Shown here: positions 12,184 to 25,095 of the stretch, piece by piece
Position numbering within the stretch: position 1 is the stretch's first letter
Layout of the letters: every line of letters begins with the position of its first letter
NCBI GenBank assembly: GCA_037074765.1
Contig: JBAMDO010000569.1
Coordinates: 186,001-250,000, forward strand
DNA length: 64,000 nucleotides
Direction: 5' to 3'
DNA from: Mansonella perstans
Taxonomy: Eukaryota > Nematoda > Chromadorea > Rhabditida > Onchocercidae
Position numbers and translations under genes: made by a program
Notes under the pieces: model-generated
Databases searched by the model: none
The model's input: only the letters and a program-made list of their open reading frames with translations
Told to the model about the DNA's origin: nothing

Positions 12184-13854
12184 TTTCTGCTCAATTGCCT
12201 ACTACTCTTTAAATCATACAAAATTATCATTTATTCAAAATTTCAATAAAGTAAAAGAATTTAATGCAAAATCATTTTACAAAAGGATATAGAAGGACTG
12301 AAATAGTCGGAATTGAATGAATCTCCCCCGGATGTAATTCATCCCAATATAATTCAAATCCTTCGTTCTATCTTTTATGTTTGAAACCATATGAAACCTT
12401 TCGAAAAGATTTTACATTTCGAAGAAATGCCATATTCACAAAGTATAAAACATACATGAAGAAATACCCAATACCCGGATACGAACAAACCCTCTAATAC
12501 AAGCCAACCGCTTCCACGGTGACTTAGTGACTAGTACTCTAAGAAAAATTACATCTGATTAATTACTTCCAAACTACAGCGTATGTATCACAATGTAATT
12601 GTAATGCGTTATAACATGTCCATTAAAAAGACTTTTAAATAAAGAAATATAATTTATTGATAAAAACATTTGTCGAATATGATATACAGGGCAAGAAATT
12701 CAATAATCTTCACGTAACAAACTTGCAGTAATCGAGAAATTTTATAAAAAATGAAATTAGTTATTCAAGAAAATATGATCTAAAAAAAATAGTCATAAAT
12801 AAATGTACACAAAATGAGTTTTTAACTGATACTGATAAAACAAATAAGGAACGCAAGTAGCTGAAGATGCTTAAAATCAGTGCGAAAATGATTAAAATAA
12901 CAAGCTAACAAACAATGCAAGCTCACCATAATATTAATACAGTCAAACCAATCCAAAAAATTTAAAAAAAGCTCAGAAAAAAAAAACGAATTTTAATAGA
13001 GATGATACTTCGATACTACAGTGATCCTATTTATATTCAGGGACAAAAAGAATTCAGGGGAAATTTCATTTTGAATAAGGAGCTTTAACTCAAAAAATTC
13101 ATAAAAAATCTTGAAAGTCATATAAAAGACGGAAATAAATGCATGCACAATATCAAACAGAATCAAGTCAATTCAAACTAAAATTTTTGATGCAAACCAA
13201 ACTTTCTACGGTATTACATTAATTGAATTACGACATAAACAATTCAGCATAAATATTGAGCAGTGTTTTAGAGATCTTGAAATAATATGCATGTTCTCAT
13301 GAAATGAACAATAACACATTATCATTTGAACCTGGAGTTGGTCATGTATCGCCTCGGCACTCTGTAACTTTTAAAAATTGCTGAGAAAACTCAAAGAACA
13401 TAATCTCAGTAACTACAATTAAATTTACAAGTACTGATCAAGATTTGCAGTATAAGCGCTATTCATAGGGCAAAACTTTATACACGTGGTGGAAGCCAAA
13501 ACCGTGAACTATAAACACCGCAGAAATCACAACCACATTTCATCAATTCCCATCTTTCAACCTAAACATATTTCTTTCAGTTACTAAAAGATTTAAAGCA
13601 ACAACAATTCGCTGGAATCTACAATTTTTAATAACCAGTTGAAAGCATCCTGAATCAAAAAATTGTATATAAATTGAAGAGAATGATTATGGAAAATCTA
13701 TTCAGCTATAAGCTAGATTTTCATGAAACTCTTTGCCCATTCTTTAATACTAATTCATCACTGATCCTACAGTTAACAAAAATTTTTTTGGCAGTAAAAC
13801 TTAATTACTTTAACAAACGGAGTATCGCTGTTCTTGTCAGCATGATCCAATAAA
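12184..13854. other. Intergenic region, no gene seen
   Basis: 1.67 kb between the ubxn-1 start and the stop of the next minus-strand gene. It is A-rich on the given strand with frequent stops in all frames. It should contain the ubxn-1 promoter and the 3' UTR of the upstream gene; no specific element can be named. Confidence 0.55.
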
Positions 13855-14793
13855 TTAACCATCAATGAACCGTTCTGTAAGCGCTCCACTCGATTCTCTC
13901 AACAAAAGATAAACAAAAAATAAAAAAATTTGAAGGATAGACAAAATCTCTTCTCTACAAGATTTTTTCCCCAATAAAAAAATAACAATATCAGTATCTT
14001 CAATTTTTGAAAAAGACTGGACCTACTTTTTCCTACTGCATTTTGCGTGGAAATAATCTCAGCCATCAAGGAATGACGTCTTCTCAAGAGTTCTTCTTGT
14101 CGAGACTGAAACAGGCATTTTCGAGATTCACATAACTTGTGATTCGAAATAATATAAATGAAGTATTTATCAGCAATACTCCTAAGGTTTAATAAAACTT
14201 GAACTGTTACCAGCGGATCAATATTCATGTCTTCCACAGCTATATTTAACATTTTTTCCATTGTCTCTTGGCCACGACGAACTGCCGCTTCCAAAACAGT
14301 GATATCTTTCTTTAATTGTGCTAATCTCTTAGTTCTACCTGCATTCCCAATTAGCTTTTCACAAGCATTATTATCCAATCGTTGTCTCTTCGGTTCTAAA
14401 AAAACACTTTTTAAATCACAAATTTTTTCCTTTTTTTTAAAATCACAACAAATTTTTTTCCTGAAAACAAATTCAATTCCTTCATTCACTTAAAATACGA
14501 AATTTAATTTAGAAATAAATATATTCTACTTGAATACTATGTCTGCTTCTGTGAACACAACAGGAAGCATAAGCATTTAATAGTTACCTGAATTAAACGT
14601 TAATAAAGTGTGCAGGTCACGTGCATATGGAACAATCATCCTTCTTAGCTTATTAAATTTATTTTTCAAATAATTTTGAAAAACAAAAAGAAAATGAAAG
14701 AAAACTAATTAACTAACCAGTTGAAGAATCGATGCATTCAGGTCTTTCGTGATTAGCCAATAAACTTGGTGCGCAATCCATCTGATCGTCCAT
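13855..14793 (-). CDS. Small coiled-coil protein of unknown function
   Basis: Exons 14793-14718, 14395-14211, 14105-14027 and a short last exon ending with TAA at 13855-13857 (start at 13874 or 13895) give 119 or 126 residues. It opens MDDQMDCAPSLLANHERPEC. A basic EPKRQRLDNN segment is a possible nuclear localisation signal. The rest is largely helical: LAQLKKDITVLEAAVRRG, then QEELLRRRHSLMAEIISTQ. I do not recognise the family; the size and helical pattern would suit a subunit of a nuclear complex, which is only an inference. Splice phases are consistent throughout. The gene is transcribed away from rpl-4. Confidence 0.6.
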
Positions 14794-15679
14794 ACTGATT
14801 CCTATGCATATAACTTCCATTCAGCCTATATTTTCTGATTTATAGGTAGAAACATTCTCGAAAAAGTACCTCGTTGAATGTTTTTGATCGAAAATTTCTG
14901 TCCAAATTTTACGCCTAAAAAGCGTAAACCGTACGAGAAAATTCTACGTTTTGAATAATATTCTAGCAACAATTTGCATGCGCTTTTGTATTGCAATTTA
15001 TATACCTTACAGTTTTCTCCTTATAACCATTCATAAAATTTCTCAGTTTATTTATACGGTTGTTTCACGTCATTCTTATTCAGCATTAATAATAAGCGTT
15101 GCTTTTTCACATCATACTACGCCACAATATTGAACTGATACTGACGTGTGCGAACCGGCAGTACGAATTATGCAAAAACGAAGTTTATGCAGTAACTTGA
15201 TCTTTTGCAGCTCTATAACACAGAAAAGTTTAGGTCTGTAAGAGGTACGTTAAATTATAAGTGAAAAAGTGAGGATTCTGCGTTAAGGTTACGGTTGCAA
15301 GGGATGTTAGCAAGCTTCTCGTAGTTTTGCAATGCTGGACTTAATTCACTTTTATTGCTAGCCGAGGGTCACTTTTATTGCTGGCCAAGGATTACTTTTA
15401 TTGCTGGCCAAGGATCAAATTTTTCCTGAGGAAAAAAAGTTTAATGGCACCTAAATTCATCAGTTACTAATTGATTTAAAGCATCGTTTTCATGAGAAAT
15501 TTATTTTATTACGCATATTTATTGGGTAAATGGTTTAAAATTACATTGAAAGATTTATGCGTCAAATGATGTAAAACATGGTGGACGAGAAAATTACGTT
15601 AGATTATGTTAAGTTTTGATTGATTTTTATTGCATATAAAGTTTGTGAAAGACTGTTTTTTATACATTGAAGAGGTGCA
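14794..15679. promoter_or_regulatory. Divergent promoter region upstream of rpl-4
   Basis: 886 bp between outward-facing starts. It contains a three-copy 23-bp tandem array (15347-15415). No conserved core-promoter motif is certain. Confidence 0.5.
15347..15415. repeat. Three 23-bp tandem repeats upstream of rpl-4
   Basis: Units begin at 15347, 15370 and 15393 and share ACTTTTATTGCTGGCCAAGG, the first copy having two changes (TAGCCGAGG). The GGCC-containing core is GC-richer than its surroundings. The array lies about 265 bp before the rpl-4 start codon. Confidence 0.85.
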
Positions 15680-17693
<2,014 letters not shown>

Positions 17694-18704
17694 AATTTGT
17701 TGGTTGTTATGTAATGTATCAAGTTTCGGGATTTCGTTGGATAAATTTTTGCATAAATAGAAACAATTTATAATATGTATTCATAGTAAATCAAAATAGA
17801 AACAGCAACTTATTAATTTATATTATACATTTATAATAAAACCACCGGAAATACCTAGTCCAGACTATAAAGGTACGCTATAATTGTGTATAGTAACCTA
17901 ACACAAAACGGCAAAAAATTTAGAGACTTATCAAAAAAAACTTAGAATAACGGTTTGTAGATAGCTTCCGTAGATTGGCAGTGTGTTATTATATCAAACA
18001 ACGACAAAAAGGGGAGAGATGCAATTAACAGCGGTGAAGATTACAGACTACAGAATTGGAGAGAAGCAACAGAGATCACAAATAGTAGTAGTAGAATGGT
18101 GGAACACGTCTGAATCGTAAGAAGCTTTTGAGAAAGGTATATATGTATTACAAGCAATCTATATAAGGATATACTAACATGGTAAACTAGTAAAACAAAA
18201 GGTAAACATTTATGTGCACTTGTTTGAACGTATTCAACTGATTGGTAAATGGAGAATGATAATGCTTTCGGGAAATACAATTAACTGACTAGTTTTGGTA
18301 AGCATTTTGGAAACCGGAAGAATGAGAATTAAACAGGCATCATTCTTTACGGTCCACTAGGCTTGTTTTCAAAACTTAGGAAGATAATTAAAGTCAGAAC
18401 AAAAACTCAGAACTAATTCAAAACTCAAAGAGATAATTAAACTCAAAACAAAAACTCAGAGAGATAATTAAACTCAGGACCAATTCAAAACTCAAAGAGG
18501 TAATTAAACTCAGAATCAATTCAAAACTCAAACAGATAAACTCAGAACAAAAGCTCAGGGATAATTAAACTCAGGACAAAAACTCAGAATCAAAATTCAG
18601 AGAGATAATTCGCACTAAAAAAAAAAATTGCTGAAGGATAAGGAGAGATGATGGAAATGAAAGCTCAAAGGCCTGAAGAATTCTTTTAAAAATCATTTAT
18701 TGCA
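17694..18704. other. Intergenic region downstream of rpl-4
   Basis: Holds the rpl-4 3' UTR (ATAATAAAACC near 17834) and, in its right half, a degenerate repeat block (18375-18615). No gene or RNA was recognised. Confidence 0.6.
18375..18615. repeat. Degenerate ACTCAGAG/GATAATTAAACTC repeat block
   Basis: About ten imperfect units built from AAACTCAGA(A/G), (C/A)AAAACTCA and GATAATTAAACTCA run in tandem with variable spacing of roughly 17-45 bp. The variation suggests an old, decaying minisatellite. Confidence 0.75.
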
Positions 18705-18938
18705 ATGGCTTCTTCGTTGCGCATCTTTTTACCTGCTGTAGAACGTAAGAAAAAATTCTTGAAGAAGAGTGTCTGTATGGTAGATTCCGAGTGCATTTAT
18801 TTAAGACTTCCGAAGAAAATCTTGCCAAATTATAGGCAGCAGAAATTTGCAGATGCAAATGATAATTTGCAAGAAAATGTAAATCAGAATTCTCTCAGTT
18901 CTTCCCTTTTCCTCTCAAATACAACAAAAAAATTTTAA
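18705..18938 (+). CDS. Possible small single-exon ORF, function unknown
   Basis: A 77-codon ORF starting MASSLRIFLPAVERKKKF and ending at 18938, two bases before the stop of the convergent LysM gene. It has a basic N-terminal half and a polar Asn/Ser-rich C-terminal half. No family is recognised. It could be a short gene, a terminal exon, or chance coding in the 3' UTR of the opposite-strand gene. Confidence 0.25.
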   Translation: MASSLRIFLPAVERKKKFLKKSVCMVDSECIYLRLPKKILPNYRQQKFADANDNLQENVNQNSLSSSLFLSNTTKKF

Positions 18939-18939
18939 A

Positions 18940-19776
18940 CTAATTTTCGCCGGGAAAAAATTCTTCAATATTAGTCGAATTCTCCGTTAATTTATGTACG
19001 GTATTCGTCATTTTCCTGATATTCATGTCGATTCTTTTGAAAATATCCTGCAAACTTTCATCATCGATATCTCGCGATCTCTTGAATTCCTTGCAGTATT
19101 GATCATTTTTCATATTTATGGATCTGTCCGATGCACAATCTTTTTGAATGTTTTCATCATAGATTGGTATTTCAACGTATTCCTTCAGGTAGAGACTTTC
19201 GTTCGACCAAAGACGATTCAATCGTTTTATTTCACTCATCTATAATAAATATCTTATCGAATACTGCTACCAAAAAAAAAAAAACAAAGCATTTAGAAAA
19301 TATTATGTATTCACTTACAATCACTTTTTTGGCAAAAAATTTCTACTACGTATTGAATTCGTTGAAATGACATAAATAAATTTTTTTAACTTAATCTTTT
19401 TGTTAAATGACGAAGAATTCCAAAAAAAAACATCGTGTAATGTTTAAAATCAATTTCGTTCAATTTTTTCTTCATAATTACTAATTATACTAATATTACA
19501 GCATCTAAGTTAACATCCAGGTTACTTAGGTTACTTATTGTATATAATTTAAACTAATCAAGGAACTGTCTACATTTACAAGGAATAAATTTGATATGAA
19601 ATGCATACTGAAGTGTTATATTTCAAAACGAGTCCTTGAAGTGTATCATTGGGTCTGATCTGATGTTGAATGATTGTACGATATCTTTTTGAAGAAATAT
19701 GAAAATTTGATAAACTTCCATATCCACGTGTTCGCTGATAACTGCACAAAAACGTGCGCTCATCCTGACCTTCCAT
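18940..19776 (-). CDS. LysM-domain protein (LYSMD1/2-like)
   Basis: Two exons (19776-19609 and 19239-18940) give a 155-residue protein. A single LysM domain spans the intron at residues about 35-83: QHQIRPNDTLQGLVLKYNTS, then MSEIKRLNRLWSNESLYLKE ending in EIPIY, which fits the beta-alpha-alpha-beta LysM pattern. There is no signal peptide or membrane segment, as in the small intracellular LYSMD1/2 proteins of animals, whose role is not established. The C-terminal 70 residues are charged and probably disordered. The last exon begins with an ATG codon that is internal here, because the upstream half of the LysM fold lies in exon 1. Convergent with a possible small ORF. Confidence 0.82.
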
Positions 19777-20709
19777 TTTTATACCACATTATTAGTACTT
19801 TGCAATCTATAATTATTAATTTAAAAAAAAGTCTAAAATTGTTTTAAATTTAAAATCTAAAATCGTTTTAAATCTAAAATCTAAAATTGTTAATTAAATT
19901 TTTTAAAAATTCAAATAATATGAATTTTCTCACGTAAACAATCAATATTTACACGACTAATTAAACGAGTGTAACCAAAAAAAAAAATGTTGATTCAAAA
20001 ATATAGCATAATCACCCGTGCACAAATTTAACAAACCGTAAAATTTGTGAAAGCAATGATAAATTAGGTTGCTTGATTCGAGAATTGTGAAGTTATAAAT
20101 GAGAGATAAAAAGTGATTGTTAGGGAATGTAGAGAGTGTTTGAAATGAGAGATACGAAGAAGGTAAGAGAAAACATGAATATTATCAGATGTTGAAGCAT
20201 AATTCGGGAATGTTGCTTACAGATATATGGAGTGGCAAAATTCATTGGTGTCTCTCAGGGGTTTTTTTTTTTACCTCAAAAGGGCTCAGGATTTCTGGTA
20301 TTATTGCGAAAATCGATAATGTAAAGAATGCATTTAACAACTAGACAGAAAAATAGTATGAGGAAGACAATGAGAAAATGTGATAAAAGAAGAGGCAGTA
20401 GTTCAATGTATGGCATTGATTTCTCTCGTTTCTATCACCATTCGAGAGTTTCAGTCTTTTTTAGTTTTTGTCATTAACTGCTTTGTTTTTGCTTGATGTA
20501 CGGTCAGGATTACTGGGATCTTAGAAAAATAATTTCGGAAAACCGGATTAGTGTTTGCGGAAAATCGGATTAGTTTCATTGTTTATTTATATTAGTAGTT
20601 TTTCCTTATGCTATGCAAAAGAAATGAAAAAAAAATGAATATTCGTGCTTATAGATTTGTCCGTTTTTTTTATTACTGTTAAAATATGATAGAATATGTT
20701 TTTAGCAAA
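19777..20709. promoter_or_regulatory. Divergent intergenic region, LysM gene and SR gene
   Basis: 933 bp between outward-facing starts. Just before the SR start, TATGTTTTTAG|CAAAATG is a good trans-splice acceptor. No other element is supported. Confidence 0.45.
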
Positions 20710-21088
20710 ATGGCCCCAAGAAAACGTTCCACATCGAAAACTAGTTCAAGTTCTTCATCAACAGAACGGTATGTTACTAATAAAATTTAGTCAATTAGTC
20801 ACTTAAGTACGCATTATTTATTAAATAGATTTGAAATTTGCTGTCTAATTTTAGGTCACGTTCACGAAGTCGTACACGTTCAAAGACTCGAAGTCGTAGT
20901 AAAACATATTCACCAGAACGTGGTGAAGAGGGCCGTCTACATGTGGCAAATATTGATGAATCAGTACGCGCACGAGATCTGGAAGAAGCATTTTCGTATG
21001 TTTATATAATTTTCATAATTTGTTAGTCAAATAAAACCAAGTAGTTTTTATGGCGTGCGATTTATTTACATCCATTTTACGCTTTTTT

Positions 21089-21122
<34 letters not shown>

Positions 21123-22733
21123 ATTCAGCCGATATTATCTCATCATATTTTCTTCTATTTATAGACGTTTCGGAAAACTCTCAGAAGTTTGGGTTGCAAG
21201 TTACCCACCACTTTTTGCATTTGTGGTATTTAAGAATAAATCGGATGCAAATGAAGCGTTGGCAGCATTGAACAACACGTAAGTCACAAATTATTGTTAG
21301 AATTTATAAAAATTCATGAGACGTAGCGATTCATTGATGGCTTTACCCATTTTCGGATGGATTAACTTGAATAATATTACATATCATGTCGGTTATCTTA
21401 TCTGCAGACTCATGTGTGCAGTTATCTAGTTGTAGAGGTAATTTTTTTTTCTTTACAGTTATATTCGTAACTGTCGAGTGCGAGTGTCGGTAGCGTTACC
21501 TCGAGTTCGCGCTCATGATCGCTATCGCTTTGGCGGTGGATATGGAGGTGGTTACTATGGTGGCGGTGGTTATGGAAGGTGATTATTGGTGTTTTTCATT
21601 CCACAGTTTAATTTTTTTGATTGTGGGAGGTTTTGAGAAGATGAAGAAAAATGAACTTTTAGATATGGAGGTTACGGTGGCAGTCGATATGGGGATTACG
21701 GACGTTACGGTGGATATGGTCGAGATCGGGATAGACGGTAAGTGTTGCAAGATTTTTTAATCTGAATAAAGTAAGGACAGTATAGAAAGGTGGGGAAGAA
21801 AGATGACTTGCAGAAGTTATTCAGTTTGCTGAAAAACTGCCTACACTCTGTGATGTCCATTTATCCGGGGTGGGTGGGATTTACGAAGGGTTATCCATTA
21901 AATTAGTTTGATATAGGCCTGGATGATGGTAAACTTTGGTTGCTTTGTGTGTGATGGAATCATTATGGACAGTGTTGAAACTTTGGTGATAATTGGTTTG
22001 TTGGCTCGGCTCCCTCCGTCGTCCATATTGTTTGGAATGGATGAGCCGAGCTGTGAATTGGTTTTGATGTTAATGGTCCATCATTTTGTGTTTTTGGCGT
22101 CCTCTGGAATATTGTTGTTGGAAAATGGAGAAAGTGTATGGTTATGGGAGCTCTGTAGTGCACGATTCGCAATTCTTTTGAAAATGGTTTTTATTCATTT
22201 TTCGGACATTGTGCAACAAATGTGCTAAATTCACGTTTCAATCATCTATAAAGGAGGTGCTCTCCTCTTCGCATCACCCACGAAATGCATTTTGCATGTT
22301 TTTTATTAAATCTCTGTGACTTCAACTTCTCTCTCTTTTTTTGTTTTACAAACGTAAAAGTTGGGGTTAACATGCTGTTCGAAAAACTTTGAACTAAGCT
22401 TCTTACGTCCAAGGATTTTGCAATATAATGATAAAGAATTTTGCAGCGTTTTGCATTGTTTTGCTTAAATAATTTCCTACTTTTTGCAGACGATCTCCGC
22501 CACGTCGAGAACGCGAACGTCGAAGAAGGTGCAGTAGTATTATGTATTCTTTTTTTAATAGGAGAAGATGGTATGGGAGAGGAAAAGGAGAGAGAAATTC
22601 ACCATCTTAAAAATACTACTGTTAGAAGTAACCATGTTTATATTTTATCTCTAGAAATGATCCTGAAATGCGTTTCAGATCCCGCACTCGTTCACGGTCA
22701 CGTTCACGTTCATCGTCATCTCACAGTCGTTAA
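20710..22733 (+). CDS. SR-type splicing factor with RRM and Gly/Tyr-rich domain (SRSF3/7-like)
   Basis: Seven exons (20710-20768, 20855-20995, 21165-21278, 21459-21578, 21663-21737, 22490-22528, 22655-22733) encode 208 residues. A short N-terminal RS segment (SRSRSRTRSKTRSRSK, about residues 20-37) precedes one RRM with RNP2-like RLHVANI and RNP1-like PLFAFVVFKN; EVWVASYPP aligns with VWVARRPP of SRSF3/7 proteins. Then follow a Gly/Tyr/Arg-rich linker (GGGYGGGYYGGGGYG, continued in exon 5) and a C-terminal RS tail ending SSSSHSR. Such proteins bind pre-mRNA and recruit splicing factors in the nucleus. RS on both sides of the RRM differs from the classical SRSF3 layout. All six introns are phase 2, so every internal exon can be skipped in frame. 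Confidence 0.85.
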
Positions 22734-25095
22734 AATAGCAATTTCACGAGGAAATTTCTTTTCGAGATGAAGAGATCACTGGAGCCGCATATAATTTAAT
22801 ATGTTTCTATGTTTGGTGTTTTAACCTCATGTGTCGTTTTTAATTTAACATTACATGCAGAAGTTTCAATTTTTTATTACCATCTCAGCCAACTGCGTAG
22901 CGTCACTCGCCGTTTGTTTGGTAAATATTTTTATAAAAAAAATATCTTTGAATTATTTATGTTTCGAAATTTAAATATTTCTGGTGTTTAAGGAAAGCTA
23001 AAACAATGTATATTGGTGCTAAGCTGGAATTTTAGTTTTCAGTGACGAGATTCTTTATGATCATTGGGAACAATTGATAAAACCGTGTTCTTATCAGAAC
23101 TTTCATAGTTTCAATTGCTAATGTTTTCCGAGCAGTGAATAATGGCAAGCCTGGTACCGAATACTAAAGCCTGGTACCGAATACTGCGTTTTTGTGTGGA
23201 ATGTCTTTTTTTTTTATGATTGGGAATTGAGCAGCATGGGAATGATCACTCGTTATTGGATGTGAAATTGTTGTTACCAATGAAGTATTCTATTTATGCA
23301 TAAACATTAAAATTACATCCGCAGTTATGACTATATATAACATCTTATCAAAACGAAATGCTTATCAGCCACTCATACAAAATTCTTTATCTTCTATAGT
23401 TAAAACTGGAACTACACGGAATCAAAAAATCAGGATACAGCGTTAAATTAACTGATTATGATGATAGCCTACGATATCTTCTGTAGCAAAGATGAATGTC
23501 TAAAGTCGGAGGGAATATTTCTTTCTGATTTCCAATTATCAGTAAATTGAATTGTCATTGCAACATTTTACTACCCATTAAAATAATTTTGAGCAAGTTC
23601 AAAGTTAAGATATCTGAGAAATGAGAAGTGTATCGTCGTATTTAGAAAAGTTTTAGTGTTACATCAGATCATCGTTTAATTTCTTGGCATTTTTGAACAT
23701 TTCATTTTAGAAAAGTGTAAAGTGAAGGAAGCTGACTATTATAATAAGTTAGTAACAAGTATCAAGTAATGCGGAAGCGGGTGAATGTTATGTATAGATA
23801 GATTGCATCTGAAAGTGGAATTTGATTCATTCTTTATTTGTATTACACATTGCAAAAAGTCAAGCAGTGTGAAATTGAAGAATAACAGTAAAAACATAGA
23901 TGTGAAACTGAATTGCACTGGAACTGTCGAGACTTCTGTTAGGTGTGTAGATCATTGCTAATTCGAGAGTTGTAAGAATATAGAGAGCTGTTTCTACATT
24001 TTCTACCTTTTTCTACATTTTTACAAGTTCCATTTTTAAGTTTTAAGTTCTCAATATTGTCATTAATGCATTAGCTGAGCATAAAAGTTTATATTGGTAC
24101 TTATATAAGATTTGGATGTAAAAAATACTAATTTCTGCTAATACTTTCCAGTATACATCGTATCCGTTCGTAAGATGATTCTTGAAGGAGTCTTTGAATT
24201 GCCACAATTTGTTTTACTGAGTTTCGTCTGATTGTGTTCACTTGCAACTAATAACTTGTCTTATAGAAAAGCTTGTCATGATTTTGCACATCTAAACATT
24301 TATCACTTCTGTCATATGCTAAAAAAGGATATGTGGTAAATTACGGGAGAGATTTCCAGCTATTATGTAATTAAAGAGCTCTCTTTATGAACATCTCGAT
24401 AATTTTTCATTTATTCTATGTACTACTATATAGTAATACTAGCTATTTGTGGCTTTATACCATGGTTGATAGCTATTTCTTAGCACTTTTCGGTTCCTTA
24501 AATAAAGCCTTACTAATGTATTTAAATTCTTTGATACAAATTTTGCCATAAGTGCGACAAATGATAGCAGTTCAGTAAGTGCTAGAAGGAAGAGTTGTTT
24601 CATTATGAACAATTCTATGTAACTGAAACATGTTCTGAAATCAGTGGACATTGTTAGCTCTATGGAACTCTTGCGGTTCGTTTCAGAAACTCCCCAACTG
24701 CTTACTAAAACAATCAGTTCACTTGTATAATGGTCGAACTTGTTCCAGCTTCTATAACTATAATCGGAAGTCCCATTCTTAACTACTCAATAATAACTAT
24801 AATCGAATAAAAAAACACTGTTTCATTTTCTTCTTAAATTTTTACGGTAAATTAAAATCAACATTACTTTAACCAAAATAAAGGCTGCAGGTAAAGAGAA
24901 AAATGGAATTGAAAGCGCATATTCTTGTCTTTCTTGTATTAAAAAGTCAATACTGCTGAATCACCCACTTGGACTCAAATGACTAATCTAAACTTATTTT
25001 GTAATTCATACAAACAAATCAAGAATTTATCGGAAGCATTTACCAATAATAAAATTTGAAGGAATAAAAAAAATAAACACTATTCCTTCTTTTAA
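22734..25095. other. Long convergent intergenic region
   Basis: 2.36 kb between the SR gene and rps-17 stops. No convincing gene; frames are short and the sequence is AT-rich. A 20-bp unit (AAGCCTGGTACCGAATACT) is duplicated in tandem near 23148-23186. Confidence 0.55.
23148..23186. repeat. Tandem duplication of a 20-bp unit
   Basis: AGCCTGGTACCGAATACT occurs twice in direct succession with a two-base spacer. It contains a KpnI-like GGTACC palindrome. Probably a recent slippage duplication. Confidence 0.85.

Noticed and set aside
14227..14493. 88-codon plus-strand ORF
   Set aside because: Antisense shadow of the second exon of the small coiled-coil gene.
24439..24651. 70-codon minus-strand ORF with hydrophobic stretch
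   Set aside because: AT-driven composition, no splice context and no recognisable family.
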